Shown here: in pieces, positions 1 to 9,187 of the stretch
How the letters are laid out: each line of letters starts with the position of its first letter
How positions within the stretch are numbered: position 1 is the stretch's first letter
NCBI GenBank assembly: GCA_902575715.1
Contig: CACGSI010000014.1
Coordinates: 1 to 29,143 of the forward strand
Origin: an uncultured SAR324 cluster bacterium
GTDB lineage: Bacteria > SAR324 > NAC60-12
Reading direction: 5' to 3'
Length of the DNA stretch: 29,143 nt
Program-made: the position numbers and the translations under genes
The notes under the pieces: generated by a model
Told to the model about the DNA's origin: nothing
The model's database searches: none
What the model saw: the letters and a program-made list of their open reading frames with translations, nothing else

Positions 1-2
1 AA

Positions 3-791
3 ATTTTTAATAATACAAATACGATAGCTAAAAAAGAAAAATTTAACGAATTTTTCCAATCTTATCCAATCAAAGATTCTCAAAAAATACTCAAAAATGA
101 TAGTACTATTAAGATGGTAAATGTAAATATAAGTTATGGGAAAAAAATAGTCTTAAAAGATTTTAATTGGACCGTTAAAAAAGGAGAAAACTGGAAAATT
201 TTAGGGGGAAACGGTGCTGGCAAATCTACTTTACTTAATCTAATTTATGGCGACAATTTGCAAGTTTACTCAAATGAAATTTATATTTTTGGGAAAAGAC
301 GTGGTACTGGTGAAAGTATTTGGGATATAAAAAAAAGGATAGGTATTGTTTCTCCAGAGTTTCATGTGCTCTACCGCGAATCCATTTCTTCGATAAAAGT
401 TGTACTTTCAGGTTATTTTGATTCGATAGGTTACTATAAAACCTCTTCAAAAAAACAAATAACAGAAGCTTTGAAATGGTTGGATTTACTAGGAATTAGT
501 AACCTAGCCGAACAAAATTTTACCAAACTTTCTTTTGGTCAACAAAGATTAATTTTAATTGCTAGAGCCATGGTCAAATCTCCGTCTCTACTTATACTTG
601 ATGAACCCTGCCAAGGATTAGATTTGATTAACAAAAATCATATTTTGGAAGTTGTAGATAAAGTTGCACAAATTTCAAAAACACAAATTTTTTACACTAC
701 ACATATTCCAACAGAAAATTTAAAATGTTTGGATCACGAACTCCATTTTGAATTTATTAGTGAAGGTAAATTTAAAATAAAAATTATATAA
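3..791 (+). CDS. modF: ModF-type ABC ATPase, C-terminal half (5' truncated by window edge)
   Basis: The reading frame is open from base 3, so an internal ATG at 114 is not the real start; about 262 residues are visible. They form one complete ABC nucleotide-binding domain: Walker A GGNGAGKST, signature LSFGQQR, Walker B LLILDEP and switch histidine in FYTTH. The stretches GDNLQVYSN, RRGTGESIWDIKKRIG and LSGYFDSIGYY are characteristic of the second ABC domain of ModF (PhrA), a soluble protein with two ABC domains linked to molybdate transport operons. ModF proteins are near 490 residues, so the first domain should lie left of the window. The actual function of ModF is poorly defined. A molybdenum hydroxylase gene lies 1.6 kb downstream, a possible but unproven link. 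It converges on the next gene with 34 bases between them. Confidence 0.85.
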   Translation: MFNNTNTIAKKEKFNEFFQSYPIKDSQKILKNDSTIKMVNVNISYGKKIVLKDFNWTVKKGENWKILGGNGAGKSTLLNLIYGDNLQVYSNEIYIFGKRRGTGESIWDIKKRIGIVSPEFHVLYRESISSIKVVLSGYFDSIGYYKTSSKKQITEALKWLDLLGISNLAEQNFTKLSFGQQRLILIARAMVKSPSLLILDEPCQGLDLINKNHILEVVDKVAQISKTQIFYTTHIPTENLKCLDHELHFEFISEGKFKIKII

Positions 792-825
792 TTTTTTCTC
801 TGAAACATTATTTAAGAATATTAAT

Positions 826-1986
826 TTAAAGAAGAGAAGCAATCGCAAAACCTCCTACAAATGTACCAATTGCACTCCCAAGATTTGCAAATACGACCAC
901 TAGCAATACTCGAGTAATATTGTTTCGCCAAAATCCTTTTAAATGAGAAATATCATCTGCAAGATTTTCAAAATCTCTAACTTGTGGCTTTCTAAGAAAT
1001 GCTTCAACTAAACCCGCAACCCATCCTGCTGCTATTGCGGGATTTAAGGAGGTGAAGGGAGCCGCTACAAAAGCTGTTGCAATCGTAATTGGATGAGCAA
1101 AAGCTAATAAAGTCCCTAGAGCAGAAAGAGTCCCGTTAATTATGAACCAACGTTGGATCATTTCTATACTAACATCTCTATCAACTGTTACGAACCCATA
1201 TGCAATCAAGCCAAGAATAATTCCAGGAATACCCCACTTTAAGAAAAGTCCTAATTTACCCGATTTAGGAACAATATCCAAAAGTTTCAAGTCATGGACT
1301 TTTTCTATTTCATCCTTAATTCCTTTAACATGACCTGCTCCAACCACAGCAACAATCAGTTTCCCCTCTGCTTTTCTAATTTTTTCTGCCATATATTGAT
1401 CCCTCTCATCAATCAAAATATTTTTTATTTCAGGGGATTGTTCAGAAAGCATTTGCATAGCCTCAGAAAGTGCATCATTTTCTTTAAGTTTTTCGATCTC
1501 TTCTTTACTAATTTCTTCATTTATAAAAAAACTCGCCAAAAGTTGGCTTATTACTTTAATTTTTCCAAAAAAAGAGATACTTCTCCAGGCCCTCTGCAAT
1601 GTAGTTTTTACATCTCTATCAGCTAATAAAAGTTCTGCACCTATTCTTTCAGAAATCTTTACTGCCTCAAACATTTCGGCTCCAGGCTTAACTCCTATCT
1701 TAGACCCTAATCTCTTTTGAAATGCCGTCATGATTAAATTTGCAAAAAGCAAAAATGATTTACCTTCACGAACAACTTTAAAAATGTCCATATTTTTCCA
1801 CCTATCTTTATCCATCATAGCTTGGTATCGAGAATTGCATAGTTCAACAAGAACTGTGTCTGGATTCTCATTTTCAATTAATAGCTTAACCTCATCTACA
1901 CTAGATTGAGAAATATGAGCCGTTCCTATAAGAAAAACCTGCTTATCACCCAAAATAATGTTATGGACATTCTCAGAATAATTCAT
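826..1986 (-). CDS. TraB/PrgY-family membrane protein
   Basis: 386 residues. The N-terminal part carries the TraB-family signature GTAHISQSS near residues 21-29, an LVELCNSRY block, and GAGHVKGI near residue 217, which is the second conserved GxGH block of the TraB/GumN fold. The C-terminal third (from about residue 243) is hydrophobic with several predicted membrane helices, as in bacterial and archaeal PrgY-like proteins. TraB and PrgY of enterococcal plasmids reduce pheromone activity, and the fold is related to metal-dependent Tiki/GumN peptidases, so a membrane-bound protease role is plausible but not shown. The ATG at 1986 is preceded only by a weak purine run. Transcribed alone, convergent with the ABC ATPase gene. 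Confidence 0.85.
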   Translation of the reverse strand: MNYSENVHNIILGDKQVFLIGTAHISQSSVDEVKLLIENENPDTVLVELCNSRYQAMMDKDRWKNMDIFKVVREGKSFLLFANLIMTAFQKRLGSKIGVKPGAEMFEAVKISERIGAELLLADRDVKTTLQRAWRSISFFGKIKVISQLLASFFINEEISKEEIEKLKENDALSEAMQMLSEQSPEIKNILIDERDQYMAEKIRKAEGKLIVAVVGAGHVKGIKDEIEKVHDLKLLDIVPKSGKLGLFLKWGIPGIILGLIAYGFVTVDRDVSIEMIQRWFIINGTLSALGTLLAFAHPITIATAFVAAPFTSLNPAIAAGWVAGLVEAFLRKPQVRDFENLADDISHLKGFWRNNITRVLLVVVFANLGSAIGTFVGGFAIASLL

Positions 1987-2374
1987 TTTCTTATGTTATT
2001 TAAAATTATGTAGTTGATTATTAGTTTATTAGAAAGATACGAAAGGCGCAAAAGGTTTATCTTTATTTTATTACTTCAAAAACATTGTAAATGTTTCAAT
2101 TTTTTAGAAATATAAAATATTAAATAAATTATTTTTTAAGTCCTTATTTTAATATTTCTTGAGAGAAACATTTTACTAATTCTTATCCACAAAATTAAAA
2201 AATTAAACAAATATCCATTTTGTGTTTAAATTAAAATTATAATAATTTAACATTATTGCACATTAGAATATTTTTTTGATAGAATTAAGATCAAAACTTT
2301 TTTAAAATTATTCTCTTCAGTGAAAACATACGATTTTTCTAAACTATTTTTTATAAAATAAATTTAAAACTATT
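1987..2374. other. 388-base divergent intergenic region
   Basis: Very AT-rich and without a convincing ORF. It separates the divergently transcribed TraB-family gene (minus) and the molybdenum hydroxylase gene (plus), so it should contain both promoters. Bases 2080-2096 form an inverted repeat, AAACATT-GTA-AATGTTT, a possible repressor site. A weak sigma-70-like pair TTGCAC (2256-2261) and TAGAAT (2280-2285), spaced 18, points toward the hydroxylase. Neither can be trusted on sequence alone at this base composition. No obvious Shine-Dalgarno precedes the hydroxylase ATG. Confidence 0.4.
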
Positions 2375-4492
2375 ATGCTTCAAAATTATTTTAAACGTCG
2401 CGATTTAATTAGAAAATCTGCCTTTGCTGGGGTCGGATTTATGATTGGAGTTTCTCTTGATAAAAAATTTATTTTTGCTGATAAGTACGAACATGGAGAA
2501 AAACTTGGAATTTGGATCCAGATTAATCTCAATGGAGATACTACTTTAATTGTTCCTAGCTCAGAAATGGGACAAGGAGTTAATACATCTCTTCCAATGA
2601 TATTAGCGGATGAATTAGATGCAGATTGGGACAGAATTAAAACCGAAACTGCACCAGTAAATCCTGAATATAAGAATCCTGAAAGTCGCGGATCTCAAAT
2701 GACCGGAGGTAGCAATAGTATCAAAGGATTTTTACCTCTTCTAAGAGAAGTTGGTGCTGCTGCAAGAGAAATGTTAAAAACTGCTGCATCTCTAAGATGG
2801 GAAGTCCCTATAGAAGAATGTAAATCGCAAAAAGGTCAAATTTTTCACAGTAAAACAGGTAGAAAATTAAGTTATGGAGAACTAGCTGAAACAGCTGGGA
2901 AACTTGACATTCCGTCGAATCCACCTTTGAAATCAAAAAAAGAATTTTCCTTGATAGGAAAATCAATTCCACGTCTTGATATACCAATAAAAGTTAACGG
3001 CCATGCAAAATTTGGAATAGATATCAGATTACCGAAAATGCTTTTCGCAACTGTCAAACAATCTCCTGTTTTTGGAGGAGAGATACTTTCATATGATGAA
3101 AAATCGGCAAAAAAGATTAAAGGGGTAAAAGCTATCCTCAAACTTAAAGATGGAATTGCTGTGGTTGCAAATACCACTTGGAGTGCAAAAAAAGGAATGG
3201 AAGCACTTTTACCAAAATTTCATGAAGGAAAAACTGTTGGACTCAATAGCCAAAAAGTAAAAAAAGACTTAATAACTGCCCTTGATAAAGAGGGAAAAGC
3301 AGAAATTAGTGGATACAAAGTCTTAGATTTAGAATACGAAGTCCCTTTTCTTGCTCACGCAACATTAGAACCCATGAATTGTACCGCGGATGTTAAAGAA
3401 AAATTCTGCGAAGTTTGGGTTCCTACACAAAATCAGAGTAAGTCTATGGATGTAACAAAAGAAATTACAAATTTAGATGAAGAAAAAATCAAGATTCACA
3501 CAACTTTTTTGGGAGGAGGTTTTGGAAGGCGTTCAGAAACTGATTTCGTGGAGCAAGCAGTATCGATTTCTAAAATGGTTAAAAAACCTGTTCAATTAAC
3601 TTGGATGAGGGAAGAAGACATTCAACATGATTATTATAGACCTGCTTGCATTAGTCGTTTCCAAATATCTTTGGCTAAAAATGGATTACCTTTAAAATGG
3701 AAAAATCAATTAGCAGGATCGTCTATTCTAAAAAGATTCGTCCCCGCTATGGGTTGGTTAGGATTCGACCCTACTTCGACGGAAGGGGCAAAGGAATTAC
3801 CTTATTCTATTCATGATTTTGACTTTGATTATTCATTAGTAGACTCTGGTATACCAGTTGGATTTTGGCGATCAGTCGGAAATTCTTATAACGCTTTTTT
3901 CACTGAAAGTGCCCTTGATGAAGCAGCACACCTTGCTAAAATAGATCCTTTAACCTATAAAAAAAAAGTTTTAAAAAAGCAACCTCGCTTCCTTGCCGTC
4001 CTTGAAAAACTAAGAATAAACTCTAATTGGCGCAAAAACCTACCTAAAGGACATGGCTTAGGAATAGCCATACAAAAATCATTTGGAAGTATTACAGGCG
4101 CAGTAATTGAAGTATTTTTGAATGATTCTAGAGTTCTTAAATTAAAAAATGTTTGGATCGTCATTGACTGTGGTGAAGTAGTCAATCCTGACACAGTGAA
4201 GTCTCAAATGGAAGGAGGATTTATATTCGGTCTATCTTCAACAATTAGTGAGCAGATTACAATAAATGAAGGTAGAGTTGAGCAATCTAATTTTCATGAT
4301 TACCCTATTTTTAAATTAAGTACCTGTCCCAAAATATTTGTTGATATTATAGAAAGCGGCAATGAAATAGGCGGAGTTGGTGAGCCTGCTGTCGCTCTGG
4401 CTGCACCAGCTTTAACAAATGCAATTTTTTCTGCATCAGGTGAAAGAATTCGCTCATTACCTTTAACAAAACATGGGTTTACTGTTTCTTAA
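2375..4492 (+). CDS. Molybdopterin-dependent hydroxylase large subunit, isoquinoline 1-oxidoreductase beta-subunit (IorB) family
   Basis: 705 residues. The N-terminus has a Tat-like signal: twin arginines in KRRDLIRK (residues 7-14) followed by a hydrophobic run, so export to the periplasm is likely. Family motifs are MGQG (65-68), LADELDADW, GGGFGRR in the middle, and the C-terminal GGVGEPAV, in which Glu670 matches the catalytic base of xanthine-oxidase-type enzymes. The cytosine-dinucleotide molybdopterin cofactor would be bound by this chain. IorB-type enzymes work with a small [2Fe-2S] IorA subunit and often a cytochrome; no such gene is present here. The substrate (aldehyde or N-heterocycle) cannot be read from sequence. 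The gene is closed by a strong hairpin terminator. Confidence 0.85.
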   Translation: MLQNYFKRRDLIRKSAFAGVGFMIGVSLDKKFIFADKYEHGEKLGIWIQINLNGDTTLIVPSSEMGQGVNTSLPMILADELDADWDRIKTETAPVNPEYKNPESRGSQMTGGSNSIKGFLPLLREVGAAAREMLKTAASLRWEVPIEECKSQKGQIFHSKTGRKLSYGELAETAGKLDIPSNPPLKSKKEFSLIGKSIPRLDIPIKVNGHAKFGIDIRLPKMLFATVKQSPVFGGEILSYDEKSAKKIKGVKAILKLKDGIAVVANTTWSAKKGMEALLPKFHEGKTVGLNSQKVKKDLITALDKEGKAEISGYKVLDLEYEVPFLAHATLEPMNCTADVKEKFCEVWVPTQNQSKSMDVTKEITNLDEEKIKIHTTFLGGGFGRRSETDFVEQAVSISKMVKKPVQLTWMREEDIQHDYYRPACISRFQISLAKNGLPLKWKNQLAGSSILKRFVPAMGWLGFDPTSTEGAKELPYSIHDFDFDYSLVDSGIPVGFWRSVGNSYNAFFTESALDEAAHLAKIDPLTYKKKVLKKQPRFLAVLEKLRINSNWRKNLPKGHGLGIAIQKSFGSITGAVIEVFLNDSRVLKLKNVWIVIDCGEVVNPDTVKSQMEGGFIFGLSSTISEQITINEGRVEQSNFHDYPIFKLSTCPKIFVDIIESGNEIGGVGEPAVALAAPALTNAIFSASGERIRSLPLTKHGFTVS

Positions 4493-4506
4493 AGGAAAAA
4501 ATTAAT

Positions 4507-4536
4507 AAAAAATGCGGGATTATTCCCACATTTTTT
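4507..4536. terminator. Bidirectional rho-independent terminator
   Basis: Arms AAAAAATG(c)GGGA (4507-4519) and TCCC(a)CATTTTTT (4524-4536) pair with one C/A mismatch around the loop TTAT. The A-run on one side and T-run on the other give a U-tract on both strands. It sits between the convergent IorB-like gene and the antiporter gene and should end both transcripts. Confidence 0.85.
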
Positions 4537-4550
4537 AAACAAATATTATC

Positions 4551-6194
4551 CTATAAGATCATGAAACATAGTCCCATGATAACAGTCGGGACAAGAGCTG
4601 CTAATGCTAAATACGCTGGATTAACCCCATTATTGAAAAAACGACTAAGGATAGATTGCCCTGCAGGATTTGGAGCATTTGCTATAACGGTAAGTCCTCC
4701 TCCTGTAACTGCACCAGCTACAACAGCATATTTAGAAGCTTCACCTAAGTTCGGAACCAAAGTAGCAAGATATGTAATTGCCGCATTATCATTAAATGCA
4801 GTTAATACTGTAGCAGTAATCATCAGCTGAACTTCTGCAAGAGATCCCAGCACTGGTGCAATCCACCAACCCTGTAGACCTCCATGTGTTATCAAACCAG
4901 CAAGAAAAAAACCAACCAGTATCGGTGATTTTAGTTCAACATTATTTTGATGAGTTTTGGTCAAAGTTACAAATCCCAAGAAAAAGAGAAACCCACCAAT
5001 AAAAAGTGCTGGATAGTGAGCATTAAACACTGTCCATGCAAGAAAAATTATGTGCACTAAAGTAACCCACCAAGGAATAGGAGTATCCCTCTCAGCCCAC
5101 ATTTCTTCAAATTCCTCGTGGCTCATCTGACTTGGCTTGAGATTTTTCTTTTCAGGGCTATCAAAGGATACCCCCTCATTTTCTTGACTACCTTCACTCA
5201 TTACTTTGAATTGAGTTCTAAAAACCATATAAAAAAGCAGGTTCGAAATAAGAATTCCGATTGCAGCTTTCCAACCAAAATTGGTTGCCATAAATGCTAT
5301 ATCCCAATTCCAAGGGGCCGCAACCATAAGCACAGGAGGAGCGGCAAAATGTGTCAAAGTTCCTCCAACTGAAATATTAACAAATAGAAGACCAATTGTG
5401 GCATAACAAAAACCTGTACTAGGATTATGTTTATAAAACTGGTTTGCAAGTAAAAGTGCTGCAATTGTTATTGCAGCAGGTTCTGTTATGAAAGATCCTA
5501 AAAGTGGCGCAATCATTAAGATAGAAAACCACCATGCAGCAGGGGTATGTCCTCCTAACCCCGCGACAAGGCCCAGTATCTTTTCAGAAAATTTTACTAC
5601 AGGTCTAGTCGAAGCAATAGCCATAATTACTACCACAAACATTGGCTCTATGTATACTCGGTCGTAAACAATATAATTTTTAAATGTCGTCCAATCGTAA
5701 AAATTAATTGTAACAGCCATTAGAGCAAGAACCCAAATTCCAAAAATTACTTCAACCTCCCCGAGAAAATGAAATAACTCCGCTTTGAAAGGTATATCAT
5801 GATTTATTTCTTCCTCAGATGCACCCTCTTTTTTCATTCTTTCATCGTGTTCCTCGTGAATCAGATGAGCTTTAGCAGTCAGTTTATTGGCCAAAAAAGT
5901 GTGAATAATTGCTAACAAAAATATAATAGAAGCTACTAGATTAAATGAGTTAGCACTTATTCGACTAGATAGGATTTCTCCAACACTTGCTCCATCAGGA
6001 TCTTTAAAATTTTCAATTCCCTTTACTCGATTACAATTTTTCTCGATGAATTGAATAGAATTTTGATCCTCAACATAACAATCAAGTGGAACTGGGAATG
6101 GAGATAAGTCAGAGTTACTTACGCCCGAAACACTACTTATTCCTATGAAACACAAACTAACTGAAATTAAGCAACCTTTTACAAATCTCTTCAT
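4551..6194 (-). CDS. Putative Na+/H+ antiporter (PF07399-type), copy 1
   Basis: 547 residues from the ATG at 6194, which has a good Shine-Dalgarno AAGGAG four bases upstream; an in-frame TTG at 6209 lies before that ribosome-binding site and is rejected. The N-terminus looks like a signal peptide (MKRFVKGCLISVSLCFIGISSVSG), then a short extracytoplasmic segment and about 12 membrane helices. Family hallmarks include GSFITEPAAITIAALL, FAAPPVLMVAAPWNWD, TAFNDNAAITYLATLVP and AVTGGGLTVIANAPNPAGQ, with acidic and polar residues inside helices typical of NhaD/ArsB-like ion transporters. A charged cytosolic helix follows the first membrane span. It is a close paralogue of the gene just upstream. 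Transport of Na+ or Li+ against protons is the family prediction, not tested. Confidence 0.85.
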   Translation of the reverse strand: MKRFVKGCLISVSLCFIGISSVSGVSNSDLSPFPVPLDCYVEDQNSIQFIEKNCNRVKGIENFKDPDGASVGEILSSRISANSFNLVASIIFLLAIIHTFLANKLTAKAHLIHEEHDERMKKEGASEEEINHDIPFKAELFHFLGEVEVIFGIWVLALMAVTINFYDWTTFKNYIVYDRVYIEPMFVVVIMAIASTRPVVKFSEKILGLVAGLGGHTPAAWWFSILMIAPLLGSFITEPAAITIAALLLANQFYKHNPSTGFCYATIGLLFVNISVGGTLTHFAAPPVLMVAAPWNWDIAFMATNFGWKAAIGILISNLLFYMVFRTQFKVMSEGSQENEGVSFDSPEKKNLKPSQMSHEEFEEMWAERDTPIPWWVTLVHIIFLAWTVFNAHYPALFIGGFLFFLGFVTLTKTHQNNVELKSPILVGFFLAGLITHGGLQGWWIAPVLGSLAEVQLMITATVLTAFNDNAAITYLATLVPNLGEASKYAVVAGAVTGGGLTVIANAPNPAGQSILSRFFNNGVNPAYLALAALVPTVIMGLCFMIL

Positions 6195-6418
6195 AACTCT
6201 CCTTGACAATAGTTCTGTTAATCGAAAAATCTGTTATTAAGACAAAAATTTCTGTGTAAATTACTTTCATAAAAGAATTTTCAAAAGAATTTCCAAGTTA
6301 TAGCTAAACCCGAATACATACACAAAGTGTTCCTATTATCTTTATTTCTATCCTTAAAATATTTTTATTCTTAACAATTTTATTCAAAAAATATAATAAC
6401 AGATGTAAGAAAAAAAAA

Positions 6419-8008
6419 TTAATCTGTATATTTTTTTTCAATTACAATGGCTTTTTGTGGATCATTTAAATCCTGCGGAATTGCCATATAACAAAAACCC
6501 AAAATAATAGTAGGTATCATTGCTCCCATAGCAAGTTTAACAGGATTCACTCCACCGGGGAAATATTTTGACAATATCGATTGTCCAGCAGGATTCGGAG
6601 CATTTGCAATAACAGTCAATCCTCCTCCGGTTACCGCTCCAGCAACTACAGCATACTTAGCATTTATTGACAAATCTGGTACAAGTGTACTTAAATAGGT
6701 AATCGCAGCATTGTCATTAAACGCAGTTAATAATATTGCTGACAACATCAAAGGAATCTCTCCCAGAGATCCCAATACTGGAGCAATCCACCATGCCTGC
6801 AAACCTCCATGTGTAACCAATCCCGCTAAAAAAAACCCTACAAGCATTGGTGGCTTCAAATTTATATGGCTTTGGTATTTTTTAGTCGCAAAAGCAAAGC
6901 CAAGGAAAAATAAAAAGCCTCCTATAAATAGCGGAGGATAATGGGCATTAAAAACTGTCCATCCCATAAAAGAAATGTGAACAATCGTAATCCAATTTGG
7001 AATATGAGGTTCACTATTTTCAATATCAATTTTAACGTACTCAACATATTCTCCAACATCTTCTTTAACTGCAAGAGAATAGAATTCTTTCTTAAATGTT
7101 ATATAATAAACTGTATTAGAAATAATAATTCCCAAAAGTGCTTTCCACCCAAAATTCAATGTCATAAATGAAAGTGTCCATTCCCAAGGAGCTGCGACCA
7201 TAAGTACTGGGGGCGCCGCAAAATGAGTAAAAGTTCCCCCTACAGAAACATTAACAAACAGTATCCCAATAGTAGCATAAGCAAGTTTGCTAGTTGGAGA
7301 GTGTCGGTAAAACTGCTCCCCCAAAAGAATAGCTCCTATAGTCATTGCTGCTGGCTCAGTAATGAAAGAACCAAGCAATGGAGCTATAGTAAGAATAGAC
7401 AGCCACCATGCTCCGGGAGAATGTTTTCCAATACCTGCAAAAAGCCCTAAAATTTTCTTTGAAAATTGCATAATAGGCTTAGTAGAAGCAAGGGCCATAA
7501 TTACTACTACAAACATTGCTTCAGTATAATTAACTTTATAAGCAATGTAATTTTTAAAAGTAATCCAATCATAAAATGAAACTGTAACTGCAGCCAAGAC
7601 CAAAACCCAAATACCAAAAATAGCCTCTACTTCACCAAAGAAATGAATAATTTCTGTCCCTACAGGACTATTACGTTCTATTTCTTCTTTAGATTTACCC
7701 TCCACTCTCATTTTTTCTATATGATTACGTTCTAATCTTTTTGCGAATGCAGTAATTTTTGCTGCAAAAAAAGTATGAATAATGGCTAAAAAAAATATTA
7801 TTGATGACCAGAGATTAAATGGAGTATGATAAATACGGTTTGTTAAAACTTCAAAAATTTTTCCACTTTTTATTAAGTCATCATCTCCATATACTTCAAG
7901 AGGATTTGGGAATAGAATATGGTCAGAAACTTTTTCTGAAGCAAAAATAAATGGAGTCAAACTTACAAAAGTTGTTAACACCAAAAAATAAATTCTAAAA
8001 TTTTTCAT
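6419..8008 (-). CDS. Putative Na+/H+ antiporter (PF07399-type), copy 2
   Basis: 529 residues with an ATG at 8008 and a cleavable-looking signal (MKNFRIYFLVLTTFVSLTPFIFA). It aligns with the neighbouring copy almost end to end and shares the blocks GSFITEPAAMTIGAILL, FAAPPVLMVAAPWEW, LTAFNDNAAITYLSTLVP and AVTGGGLTVIANAPNPAGQSILS. Differences cluster in the N-terminal periplasmic segment (about 20 residues shorter here) and in the charged loop around residues 305-325. The copies are in the same orientation, 224 bases apart, so they arose by tandem duplication or are kept as a pair with different ion or pH preference. An alternative is that both are subunits of one hetero-oligomer. Confidence 0.85.
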   Translation of the reverse strand: MKNFRIYFLVLTTFVSLTPFIFASEKVSDHILFPNPLEVYGDDDLIKSGKIFEVLTNRIYHTPFNLWSSIIFFLAIIHTFFAAKITAFAKRLERNHIEKMRVEGKSKEEIERNSPVGTEIIHFFGEVEAIFGIWVLVLAAVTVSFYDWITFKNYIAYKVNYTEAMFVVVIMALASTKPIMQFSKKILGLFAGIGKHSPGAWWLSILTIAPLLGSFITEPAAMTIGAILLGEQFYRHSPTSKLAYATIGILFVNVSVGGTFTHFAAPPVLMVAAPWEWTLSFMTLNFGWKALLGIIISNTVYYITFKKEFYSLAVKEDVGEYVEYVKIDIENSEPHIPNWITIVHISFMGWTVFNAHYPPLFIGGFLFFLGFAFATKKYQSHINLKPPMLVGFFLAGLVTHGGLQAWWIAPVLGSLGEIPLMLSAILLTAFNDNAAITYLSTLVPDLSINAKYAVVAGAVTGGGLTVIANAPNPAGQSILSKYFPGGVNPVKLAMGAMIPTIILGFCYMAIPQDLNDPQKAIVIEKKYTD

Positions 8009-8191
8009 TAATATAATTTAGTATATTTAAATAGTTAATGTGATATCAAATTGTTATGTATATTTTTTTTATAATATTAAAAAAGTAAAAAGGTATTTAC
8101 TTGTAAAATAAGGCCTTAATTTGTGGTGATTTTATCAGATAATTCTGCGATAATATATTCTTTAATTCAAAACAATTTTTTCTTTAATCTT

Positions 8192-9121
8192 ATGGCTAAA
8201 AAAATAAAACAAAAAAAATCCGGAATGATTAGGCGTCAACAAAAAAAACGTCATCAAAAGAAAATCCGTAGACGCTCATCAATGTCTTCAAGAAATCAAA
8301 ATAATCAAGAATCCTCGGAAAAAATTGAACAGTTATTATCTGCTTTACCGACACTTGCATTCGAACCAGAATTGACTGATTTAAAAATGAATGAATCCGA
8401 ACTTATAAGTTTATTGAATAAAAGTTTAACAGAAACTGAAATTTTTTCAAAATTACTAACGGATTCTTTCATCTCTGAATTTAAATCACGACTAACACAA
8501 ATAATAGAATCAAATCCAGAAAAGTCAATAAAATCTATTTTAGCACAAGCAACACAACATCAATTGGAAAATGGAGAAAAATCATTATATGTTTCAAACC
8601 CTTTATTAATAGCAATTTTCCTTAAAAATAAGGCCGCTTCAGAAGGTAAAGAATTAGAAATGAAGGACTTAACTAATGAATTAAAAAAATTTAATGAACG
8701 CAACGAAAAAGCTCTTCGCAATTCTACAGAAAATTTGCCAGATAATGAAATTGCAAATCTTAATGAAGAGTCGGATGACCAATTTGATGAGTACACATCA
8801 CCCAAAAAACTTTTGCCTTTAATTGAACCATCGGTTTACAAGAAATTTTTAGAAAATTTACCGCGTCACAAAAAACAAAGGATTGAAGATGATTTAGAAG
8901 TTTTTTTAGAAGATTTTCAGCCTCCTGCCCTAGAGAAATGGGACAACGATTTAGTGAAAAGTTTTTTAGAAAAATGGTTTATTGAAAATGCCAATCCCAT
9001 GAAAGAAGACTTGGAAAGTATGCATGAGTCACTTATGTATCTATTCCAATTTATGAATGAAGAAAACCTACTTTCAAAAGATTTTTTTAATGAAGTTTCC
9101 AAATATTTGAAGAAAGAATAA
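8192..9121 (+). CDS. Hypothetical protein with highly basic N-terminus
   Basis: 309 residues if started at the ATG at 8192 (MAKKIKQKK...); an in-frame GTG at 8123 would add 23 uncharged and hydrophobic residues that do not look like the rest, so 8192 is preferred although no clear Shine-Dalgarno precedes it. Residues 1-40 are an extreme Lys/Arg cluster (KKIKQKK, RRQQKKRHQKKIRRR), which suggests nucleic-acid or ribosome binding. The remainder is Glu/Leu/Lys-rich, predicted largely helical and acidic, with no membrane segment. I do not recognise a family. It is 66 bases ahead of the NtrC-like gene and could share its transcript; it is divergent from the antiporters. Confidence 0.7.
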   Translation: MAKKIKQKKSGMIRRQQKKRHQKKIRRRSSMSSRNQNNQESSEKIEQLLSALPTLAFEPELTDLKMNESELISLLNKSLTETEIFSKLLTDSFISEFKSRLTQIIESNPEKSIKSILAQATQHQLENGEKSLYVSNPLLIAIFLKNKAASEGKELEMKDLTNELKKFNERNEKALRNSTENLPDNEIANLNEESDDQFDEYTSPKKLLPLIEPSVYKKFLENLPRHKKQRIEDDLEVFLEDFQPPALEKWDNDLVKSFLEKWFIENANPMKEDLESMHESLMYLFQFMNEENLLSKDFFNEVSKYLKKE

Positions 9122-9150
9122 AATAACTGACTTAAATTAAATCGTTATTT

Positions 9151-9166
9151 TATCAAAATTTTGATA
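9151..9166. promoter_or_regulatory. Perfect 16-bp palindrome ahead of the NtrC-like gene
   Basis: TATCAAAATTTTGATA is a perfect palindrome 21 bases before the regulator's ATG, in a gap of only 66 bases. It could be an operator, perhaps autoregulatory. At this AT content one or two such palindromes are expected by chance in the window. Confidence 0.3.
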
Positions 9167-9187
9167 TAAAAATTAGAGAACAAAAAA

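Noticed and set aside
773..792. A/T-only palindrome at the end of the ModF-like gene as a terminator
   Set aside because: No G-C pairs in the stem; symmetry is expected from composition, and it overlaps coding sequence.
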